Below, in pieces: positions 26,396 to 33,751 of a DNA stretch of 53,336 nt; the stretch's first letter is position 1, and each line of letters starts with the position of its first letter. Location of the stretch: assembly GCA_022562395.1 (NCBI GenBank), contig JADFPI010000003.1, forward strand, positions 1 through 53,336, given 5' to 3'. This DNA comes from Patescibacteria group bacterium (GTDB taxonomy: Bacteria; Patescibacteriota; Microgenomatia; UBA8517). Below the pieces are notes generated by a model. It saw only the letters and a program-made list of their open reading frames with translations, ran no database searches and was not told the DNA's origin. The position numbers and the translations under genes are program-made.

Positions 26396-28668
26396 GTTGA
26401 CGTTTCTGGCTCTTTTTCCGGGGACTTTTCAGTACTGGCTGGAGGAGTTTCTACTTTAGGCTCAACACCTTTTTTGACAGGCGCTTTTACTTGGAGATAC
26501 TTGTGGACCCCTAAACTCAAAAGGGTCATCAAAATCAAAGACGCTATCAAAAGCCCCCACCATTGAGCAGATTTTGAGATTACTTTTTCTTCTTCTTCAA
26601 CGCCGACGGCAACACCTGGATCAACCCTTATCCAAAAGCCAGCGGTTAGCGCCTCGTCTTCAGAAAACTCCGCGTCTTTTGGTCTAAATTGCGCAAAGGC
26701 TTTGTAGGCCCCAGATTCAGGAAATGTAACGTGGAACGAGATTCCTTTATGAACTTCATCCACCTGGTCGTCATCGTGAACATCTTCTCCATTAGCATAG
26801 GCGACAGGTATAAAAGATGCTGGGTTTTGCTCTTGAGGTTTTTCCTGTTCTGGGCGCAGATTCATAAGCCATTTAAGGTCCTCTTTGATAATCGTAAGTT
26901 GCATTTCTTCTCCCAAAAAAGGGGCTAACTCCGCAGTCCCGGTTGTGGTGTTTACGCTAAATACAAGGTCGGCTTTCCGTCCTGGCACAATGGGCTCGTC
27001 GTATTCAATCAGTACTTGATATTTACCCAGCTCATCATTTCCCACAACGAGACTTTTGACAAACGACATCTCCTCTTCAGTTTGTGTTGACCCTTCTCCT
27101 TTAACAGATATTTCCGGGTGACTAAAAGTATAAGTCATGCCGCCCCGCTTAACATCGGTCCAGAGTTTGTAAGTTCCTGGATTTTCAAATTGGCGCTCGA
27201 TACTCCAGAGCTCGGGGGATTCAGCGTCGGCTTCGGGATGAAGGTGGAAAAACTCTTCCAGGTCATCGCGCATACCAATTACGTGTATAAACTTCTCATC
27301 GGTAATCTCAAGGTCTGTTACCGGTTTATTGCCCGGTTTTTCATTGACGAAGAAATCAAGCCTCGTAGTTTGGCCAGTCGATGCAGGAAGCGGTGAATAA
27401 TTGAGATTTACGACCAAACCTTCGCGTACACTTCCTTCCTCGACAACTAATTGTCTGGCCTCAACACTCTTTTCGCCAACTGCTTTCGTACTGTCCAGCT
27501 GCCCATCTTTAGTTTCAGAGGGTGCCCCTTCTTCCCCTAAATGTACTCCCTTTCCTGTCATAAATGTCCACCCGGTGGCTACTCCGACTATTCCCAAGAT
27601 TATGGTAAATATTGCAACTAGTATTGCGACAGTTTTTCTTCCCGGCTTTTGTTTGATGAAATACCAAATCATGGTCAATGCGATAAGCCCCAGCATGAAG
27701 AGATTGCCGTATTTGATAAATCCTGGAATATCGATTAGTTTGTGCTCATGCTTTAGGACTATTTCCCCAAATTGCGCACCCCCTACGTTGGCGACAAATT
27801 GCTCCCAGAGGTTATGAATGCCTCCGGCAATAAACCAATCGTGGCCAAATAAGCCGAAAGTCAAAATGAAGGCACCGATAACTATTAGCATCCAGCCAGT
27901 GTATTTCTCTATTACCTCTTTTTTCTTGGCTATAGTGCCCGTGGCATTGACACCCAGAATGCCTAGTATCGCAAGAAATATTAAGGGTACCGCGCGCCCT
28001 GCACCGTGGACAAAGCCCAAAAACCAGCCGTTGAACAAATCTCCTACGCTTGCTATATAGCCAAGAAGGACATAAAAGGCAGGGTTAGGGCAACCAACCC
28101 CGGCGTTACCGAGAAAAAGTCCCAAAAGAAATGTTTTTACATAATCTCCTCGCTTTTGAATAAAAGCCGGAAAATTCCCGCTATAGCTGGGTATTCTAAA
28201 TTTAAGTAGACGTATTTCTGATAACCCAAAAAGGAATGCCGCGCCTCCACCGATCATAAGCATTCCCTGGGTGGCGGCAGTTAAGCCCAAAATTTTCCCC
28301 AAAGCAGCAATAAATACTCCGTAGAAGCTTAAGGTTAAAGTGAGACCAAGTCCAAAAAAAAGTGCCATGAGGAACCCCTTTTTAGGATTTTTGCCCATGG
28401 CCATTGGAACTATCACAAACGCCATGGGTAAGGTGCAGGGGAGAAATATCATCGAAAGACCAGCGGCGAAGGCTAGAGTCAAGCCTACTGTTTGCTCAGG
28501 AGTAGTTGCCAGCCAAAAAAGCCCGACAACAAATATCAAAAAGAGAACAAAACCAAGAGCTGCAAGGCGAACTTTAACTTTTCGCCCGCCGCCGAGTTCC
28601 TGGCTCACTGGGGCACCCTCGGGCAGTTCCACTTGCTGATGTATAGGTTTAGCTAATTGTTCTTCCAT
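26392..28668 (-). CDS. CcdA-like transmembrane protein fused to extracytoplasmic metal-binding-like domains
   Basis: FLPCTLPMAFVIVPMAMG, GVGCPNPAFYVLLGY; C-terminal HVIGMRDDLEEFFHLHPE. Confidence 0.75.
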   Translation of the reverse strand: MEEQLAKPIHQQVELPEGAPVSQELGGGRKVKVRLAALGFVLFLIFVVGLFWLATTPEQTVGLTLAFAAGLSMIFLPCTLPMAFVIVPMAMGKNPKKGFLMALFFGLGLTLTLSFYGVFIAALGKILGLTAATQGMLMIGGGAAFLFGLSEIRLLKFRIPSYSGNFPAFIQKRGDYVKTFLLGLFLGNAGVGCPNPAFYVLLGYIASVGDLFNGWFLGFVHGAGRAVPLIFLAILGILGVNATGTIAKKKEVIEKYTGWMLIVIGAFILTFGLFGHDWFIAGGIHNLWEQFVANVGGAQFGEIVLKHEHKLIDIPGFIKYGNLFMLGLIALTMIWYFIKQKPGRKTVAILVAIFTIILGIVGVATGWTFMTGKGVHLGEEGAPSETKDGQLDSTKAVGEKSVEARQLVVEEGSVREGLVVNLNYSPLPASTGQTTRLDFFVNEKPGNKPVTDLEITDEKFIHVIGMRDDLEEFFHLHPEADAESPELWSIERQFENPGTYKLWTDVKRGGMTYTFSHPEISVKGEGSTQTEEEMSFVKSLVVGNDELGKYQVLIEYDEPIVPGRKADLVFSVNTTTGTAELAPFLGEEMQLTIIKEDLKWLMNLRPEQEKPQEQNPASFIPVAYANGEDVHDDDQVDEVHKGISFHVTFPESGAYKAFAQFRPKDAEFSEDEALTAGFWIRVDPGVAVGVEEEEKVISKSAQWWGLLIASLILMTLLSLGVHKYLQVKAPVKKGVEPKVETPPASTEKSPEKEPETST

Positions 28669-28795
28669 AGGTTTAATTCACGGCTAGTCCACAATATTCT
28701 CGTGTGGGATACAAAACAATCAAGCGTTTCGGGAAGACAATATTAGAAGAACTTTGGTTGAACATGGGCAGGCAACACATGTCTTAGCTGTTTTT

Positions 28796-28826
28796 AGTGT
28801 ATCACTTTTTCTGTTAGCTGTGTCAA
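28796..28826 (-). promoter_or_regulatory. candidate promoter for the copper block
   Basis: TTGACA (28826-28821) - 17 nt - GATACA on the minus strand. Confidence 0.4.
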
Positions 28827-28846
28827 AACTTTAAAAATAACATCTT

Positions 28847-28871
28847 CCCCGCCCCGGGTGGCGGGGTTTTT
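28847..28871 (+). terminator. Rho-independent terminator on plus strand
   Basis: CCCCGCC-CCGGGT-GGCGGGG-TTTTT. Confidence 0.75.
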
Positions 28872-28930
28872 ATCTCTACAGCAAAGCTGTACGTCTTCGT
28901 CGTAAAGAAAGATGTTTTATTCGAGCTGGC

Positions 28931-28980
28931 GAAAACAAGCTTTGCTTATTCGAACGATAGTGAAAACAAGCTTTGCTTAT
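28931..28980. repeat. two tandem copies of GAAAACAAGCTTTGCTTAT
   Basis: 28931-28950 and 28962-28980; also at 11763-11781. Confidence 0.65.
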
Positions 28981-28989
28981 CTAATTGGG

Positions 28990-29262
28990 CTAAGAAAGGT
29001 CTCTGTGGGTTTTATACATAAATCCGGCGTCTGTATTAATTTTTTCAAGCGATTTTGTAATTTCTTCAAATAGTTGATTTGAATCAACTTCCGCCTTTTC
29101 TGAAATCCAATCTTTTATTTCTTCTGCAACGGTTGCAGCTATCTTTTCTGCCGCCTCTTTCGGAATATGGGTGTTAAGGCAGGCCGCATAAGTGGATGCG
29201 TAAACCTTCCTTTCGTCAAACTCTTCCTTGCGACCGCCCCTTTTTATTATTTGATTGTCCAT
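28990..29262 (-). CDS. stand-alone ATP-cone domain protein
   Basis: IIKRGGRKEEFDERKVYASTYAACLN...; ATG 29262 preferred over the track start. Confidence 0.8.
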   Translation of the reverse strand: MDNQIIKRGGRKEEFDERKVYASTYAACLNTHIPKEAAEKIAATVAEEIKDWISEKAEVDSNQLFEEITKSLEKINTDAGFMYKTHRDLS

Positions 29263-29269
29263 ATCAAAA

Positions 29270-29986
29270 TTAACCAAGATTAATAATACCATTTGCGATA
29301 AATATCAAAAGCCAGCCTAAAGCAACCAGCAAAAGCCCCACCATCAACCTCATTCTACCGCGGTTGACCTGCTTCCAAAGTTTTATATTCTGAAGTTTTA
29401 CTCCCGAGACTACTAAACCCAAGATTATTAAGAGGGGAGAGACGAAAATTATGTTATACAAAACCAAAAGCAAAAAAGCATTGAAATCAAAGTTTTGAGA
29501 AAGCAAGGCGATAATCGCAAGGTAAGGTGCCCCGGTGCAGGGAAGCTCGACTGCCGAAACGAAAACTCCCAAGAGAGCAATCCCTAAAAAGGTAGTTTTT
29601 GAGGACATTTTGTGAAGCTTTTTTGAAAAGTAAGTCGGAATTGCCAGTGAGAAACCTTTCCCGTACCAAAAATAATCTTTAATCTCAACAACCCCAGCCG
29701 CAATTATTATGGTTCCAACCAAGATAGATAGATACGCTGTAACATAAAGTGGTATCGCGGAGAAAAAGTATAAAAGTCCAAGTCCGGCTAAAAGATAAGT
29801 TAGAAATATTGAAAAGATATAGGTTAACCCTAAAAATATTAGGCGTTTTACTGATCGGCCGCTTACAAGGACGGCGCTTACCATCAAAATCATGACGCCT
29901 ATTGCACAAGGGTTAATAGCGTCAATAGCCGCAGTTGTAACGACAGTAATGATTGTTGGCAGCTGGCCTGCAACAGATGGATTCAT
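29270..29986 (-). CDS. CcdA/DsbD-like transmembrane protein
   Basis: AINPCAIGVMILMVSAVL and ELPCTGAPYLAIIALLS. Confidence 0.82.
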   Translation of the reverse strand: MNPSVAGQLPTIITVVTTAAIDAINPCAIGVMILMVSAVLVSGRSVKRLIFLGLTYIFSIFLTYLLAGLGLLYFFSAIPLYVTAYLSILVGTIIIAAGVVEIKDYFWYGKGFSLAIPTYFSKKLHKMSSKTTFLGIALLGVFVSAVELPCTGAPYLAIIALLSQNFDFNAFLLLVLYNIIFVSPLLIILGLVVSGVKLQNIKLWKQVNRGRMRLMVGLLLVALGWLLIFIANGIINLG

Positions 29987-29988
29987 GT

Positions 29989-30828
29989 TTACCTTATCTC
30001 TAAGTCTCCCTTATCCCGCTCAATTTCATAAAATCTACAAAGGTATCCAGTTTTGTCTTTTGGCGAATCAAATTCAAAGATTATACAGTCTCCGGGAGGA
30101 ACGTTTACTTCTGGCGAAGGAACGTAATCTGTGTAATTCTCAAGCTTAGTTTGCGTAGCAACTGCCCCGTCTGTTTTATAAAGAAATACCTGCCACTCGC
30201 CCTCGCTACCGTCAGGACATGAGTCGTGATTATTTATTTCTAGTAGCCCACCTTCTGCCGGTATAGAAAAACTTGACTGACTAAGGTTTCCTCCAACTAC
30301 TCTAAAAAAAGATGAAAGTGAAACATCAGAATGGTTTACAACTGCACCCTCAATGTGTATTCGGGCGTCGTCATGGTGATGAAAAACAGGAGTCCCAACG
30401 CGGTTAGACAAAAAGCCATCCGGTCCTTTTAGCCTAATCTCCTCCCCACACACGAAGATTCGAAAATCGGCGTGCCGATGCACAGGACCACGAGTATAAG
30501 ATACAAAGTTAAGATATAAAGTCGAGAGCACAAAATATAAAGTAGGTAAAACTATTGCTGTTGTCATTAAACCGAACAATATTTTCTTAGCCGGTTCGCT
30601 TTTCTCCTTAATTACAGAACTTATAATAACTAAGACTATTAGGATTAATCCCGCCGCAATTGCAATCCTTATAGAGCTGGTTCTAATAAATTCGTCAATG
30701 GCGAAAGCGGCGACTTTTTCAACTTCCTCTGCGTGCTCGTCGTCCCCATTTGCAAGTACCGTTTGGACCTTATTAAGGAATAGAAGAATGGATACTGAGC
30801 TGAGGTAGGCAGGCATTTTAAAATTCAT
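29989..30828 (-). CDS. membrane/extracytoplasmic hypothetical protein (His-rich HRHADF, HHHDDARIHIEG)
   Basis: ORF in the copper block. Confidence 0.6.
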   Translation of the reverse strand: MNFKMPAYLSSVSILLFLNKVQTVLANGDDEHAEEVEKVAAFAIDEFIRTSSIRIAIAAGLILIVLVIISSVIKEKSEPAKKILFGLMTTAIVLPTLYFVLSTLYLNFVSYTRGPVHRHADFRIFVCGEEIRLKGPDGFLSNRVGTPVFHHHDDARIHIEGAVVNHSDVSLSSFFRVVGGNLSQSSFSIPAEGGLLEINNHDSCPDGSEGEWQVFLYKTDGAVATQTKLENYTDYVPSPEVNVPPGDCIIFEFDSPKDKTGYLCRFYEIERDKGDLEIR

Positions 30829-30873
30829 CGGGCTAAGATATGTTAGTACATATTAGGGGATTTCTCCAAGCCC

Positions 30874-31053
30874 TTAGCAAAACTCGCAGAAGTTATCTTT
30901 AGTTTGTTTATGCTCTCCTTTTGCCGGATCACCGCAACACTCCTTGCAGCAATATTTCGAGTCACCCAAGACAAAAACTCCTTCCTTCTTAGCCTTGAAC
31001 TTCCCGCACTTTACGCATTTGTATCTTTTTTCTTTAGTCAAAACTTGTACCAT
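30874..31053 (-). CDS. Cys-rich miniprotein, 59 aa
   Basis: MVQVLTKEKRYKCVKCGKFKAKKEGVFVLGDSKYCCKECCGDPAKGEHKQTKDNFCEFC*; 8 Cys; missing from the ORF track. Confidence 0.7.
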   Translation of the reverse strand: MVQVLTKEKRYKCVKCGKFKAKKEGVFVLGDSKYCCKECCGDPAKGEHKQTKDNFCEFC

Positions 31054-31225
31054 ACTGAGCTATCCTAATATTACTCATAATCATACAGAGGATGCAATAG
31101 TCAGCCCTAACGCCTTTCTTCTAAAAACCACCACTTTGCCATCTCGACCCCAAGTATCTCGATCACTCCAAGAATTAGAATCACTCCCCAATTTCCTAAA
31201 GATTAGGAGAAGGAAGCTATTAAGT

Positions 31226-31489
31226 TCAGGAAGAAAGTTCTTTTAATTTTGCTACGAATTTTTCTCGGTCAAATCCTCCGGTGGCCCAAAGCTCTCCATT
31301 GAGAATGATTCCCGGAGAGGCAAGAATCATGTACTTTTGGGCCATCTCTTGACCTTCAGGAGTCGAGACATCAGATTTGCGAAACTTCACATTGGGCCAA
31401 TCGGTTTCAATTGAGTGCCAAAACTCTTCAAATGCTTTACAAATCGTGCACCCAGGAGAAGTAAGCTCGGTTAAGGTAACTTGTTTCAT
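31226..31489 (-). CDS. thioredoxin-fold protein (CTIC)
   Basis: TSPGCTICKAFEEFW...ILASPGIILNGELWATGGF. Confidence 0.8.
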   Translation of the reverse strand: MKQVTLTELTSPGCTICKAFEEFWHSIETDWPNVKFRKSDVSTPEGQEMAQKYMILASPGIILNGELWATGGFDREKFVAKLKELSS

Positions 31490-31533
31490 ACGATTTCATT
31501 ATATGTTAGACTCAAAAAAAAGCCAAAAGATAT

Positions 31534-32523
31534 ATGGCGAAAATTTTTGTCACTAGAAAAATTCCGGGAGACGCATTGGATAAGCTGACTAATTCGGGCC
31601 ACGAGGTGAAAGTTTCTGAATTTGACAGACCCTTGGCCGAGGAAGAGTTGGTCGAGAGAGTAAAAGGGGTGGATGCAATCTTTTCCCTTCTGACAGATAG
31701 AATAGACGGTGATTTAATAGACGCTGCCGGTCCTCAGCTTAAGATTATCTCAAATTACGCTGTCGGTTTTGACAATGTAAGCGTTAAAGAGGCAACGGAC
31801 AGGGGAGTAGTGGTAACAAATACTCCGTCAGACGAAGTTAATGAATCAGTTGCCGAGCACGCATGGGCGTTGATGTTGGTTTTGGCCCGTCGAATTGTTG
31901 AAGCAGACGAGGCAACCCGTAAGGGTGCCTATAAGGGTTGGGAGCCTAACATATTTTTGGGAGTTAATATGGTTGGAAAGACTTTGGGGATTGTCGGTCT
32001 TGGAAGAATTGGCAGCAAAGTAGTTCTTAGGGCTAAGGGGTGGGGAATGAGGGTTTTGTATAACAAAAGGACAAGAGACGAAAAGGCGGAGAAAGAACTT
32101 GGCGTTGAATATGCGCAACTTAATGATTTGTTTGCAAGAAGTGATTTTGTGACCTTACATGTGCCGTTGACTGATAAAACGCGTCATATGATTAACAAAG
32201 ACGCTTTGGCTAAAATGAAAAAAGGGGCTTATCTAATAAATACTTCAAGGGGCCCGGTGGTCGACGAACATGACTTGGTTGATGCACTAAGAAGCGGGCA
32301 CTTGGCCGGAGCAGCCCTGGATGTTTTTGACAATGAGCCGAATATCAATCCAGAGTTAATTGGTATGGAAAATGTTGTCTTGACACCGCATATTGCCTCG
32401 GCCACCTGGGAGGCCAGAGATAAAATGGGTGAGCAAGCAGTTGAGGCAATTTTAGATACTTTTGCGGGCAAAAAACCACAGAATTTAGTGAATGAAGAAG
32501 TTTGGGAGAAAAGGAGAAAATAG
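31534..32523 (+). CDS. D-isomer 2-hydroxyacid dehydrogenase (glyoxylate reductase-like)
   Basis: GKTLGIVGLGRIGSKV, NTSRGPVVDE, LTPHIASAT. Confidence 0.92.
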   Translation: MAKIFVTRKIPGDALDKLTNSGHEVKVSEFDRPLAEEELVERVKGVDAIFSLLTDRIDGDLIDAAGPQLKIISNYAVGFDNVSVKEATDRGVVVTNTPSDEVNESVAEHAWALMLVLARRIVEADEATRKGAYKGWEPNIFLGVNMVGKTLGIVGLGRIGSKVVLRAKGWGMRVLYNKRTRDEKAEKELGVEYAQLNDLFARSDFVTLHVPLTDKTRHMINKDALAKMKKGAYLINTSRGPVVDEHDLVDALRSGHLAGAALDVFDNEPNINPELIGMENVVLTPHIASATWEARDKMGEQAVEAILDTFAGKKPQNLVNEEVWEKRRK

Positions 32524-32653
32524 ACTATATTGAGTAAAATAATTTGTTAACTTTATAAAATTTATTCCTCAGAGCCCACCCCGAAGATTATACGAAAGTT
32601 GTAAATTCTAACCCCTGTTCGTATACTGATATGGGGTAAAATAAAATATCTAC

Positions 32654-33700
32654 ATGGCCTTTCTTAAAAGAAAAAAAGACTTAACAAAAGACATAGAGGA
32701 AAAATCCACCAGTAGAAAATTAAAGAGTTTAAAAAAACCAACAGGGAAAAAAAAAGAAGAAAAAAAACCCTGGGGGAAAAAAGAGAGATATTTGGTACTT
32801 TTCGTCTTTGTCATAACCGTTGGAACTTCTGCAGTTTTGGGGCTTTCTTCTCGACAGTGGAAATTACCTGGTATTCCAAGGGTTGCCTTTCCCTCTTTTA
32901 AGACAAAAAGGATTGTGATAGAGGTAGACGAAAAGACCAGGGAGGAGAGGGAAAAGGAGGAGACAGTAGCTTCTTCTTTTAGAGAAAAAACTCGTAATTT
33001 ATCAGGAATATATGGCTTTTACGTAGTGAAACTGGGTAGTGGAAGTTCTTACGGTTACCTTGAAAGAGAAGTATTTGAGCCGGCATCGCTTAATAAACTT
33101 CCGGTAATGGTAGCAATGTACATGCAGGCGGAGCAGGGAAACCTAGATTTAGAGACAAACTATAATTTGAAACAGTCGGACAAGGTGGTTGGGTCTGGGA
33201 GTTTATCTTCGAAGCCTTCTGGATATGAGTTGACCTACCGGGATTTGGTTAGGCTAATGGGCAAAGAGTCGGACAACACTTCTTTTAATATCGCCAGAAA
33301 TATTTTGGGCAAAAGAAAAATCGTTGAGACAATCGCTGCAGCAAAAATGGTGGATACGGTTATCTTTGACGAAGAACAAAAGACGACGCCTTACGACATC
33401 GGCACTTTTTTCCAAAATCTCTGGAGAGGAAATCTGGTGAGCGAAAAATCGAGGGATGAACTTTTAGGTTTCTTAACAGATACAAATTATGAGGCTTGGT
33501 TGGCTGAGGGAATACCCGACGGTGTTGAAGTTGCCCATAAATTTGGTCGTGAACAACACGTCGTCAATGACGCAGGAATTGTCTTTGCTGATGAGGCTTT
33601 TGTTTTGGTTATTATGTCAAAGGGGGTAGTGGAAAGAGAAGCCGACGCCATATTTCCCGAACTTGCAAGGATTGTGTATGAGATTGAAATGAGTGAGTGA
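32654..33700 (+). CDS. serine hydrolase, class A beta-lactamase fold, membrane-anchored
   Basis: SLNK (SxxK), SDN motif in GKESDNTSFN, HKFG in place of KTG. Confidence 0.8.
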   Translation: MAFLKRKKDLTKDIEEKSTSRKLKSLKKPTGKKKEEKKPWGKKERYLVLFVFVITVGTSAVLGLSSRQWKLPGIPRVAFPSFKTKRIVIEVDEKTREEREKEETVASSFREKTRNLSGIYGFYVVKLGSGSSYGYLEREVFEPASLNKLPVMVAMYMQAEQGNLDLETNYNLKQSDKVVGSGSLSSKPSGYELTYRDLVRLMGKESDNTSFNIARNILGKRKIVETIAAAKMVDTVIFDEEQKTTPYDIGTFFQNLWRGNLVSEKSRDELLGFLTDTNYEAWLAEGIPDGVEVAHKFGREQHVVNDAGIVFADEAFVLVIMSKGVVEREADAIFPELARIVYEIEMSE

Positions 33701-33751
33701 GTTTTTCTTAATCTCCTAATAACTTAATATCTTAATCACTTAGTATCTATT

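Noticed and set aside
26689-28639. Plus-strand ORFs opposite the CcdA fusion gene
   Set aside because: Antisense shadows with no recognisable domain.
30944-31246. 100-aa plus-strand ORF
   Set aside because: Overlaps the better supported Cys-rich minus-strand miniprotein; low-complexity composition.
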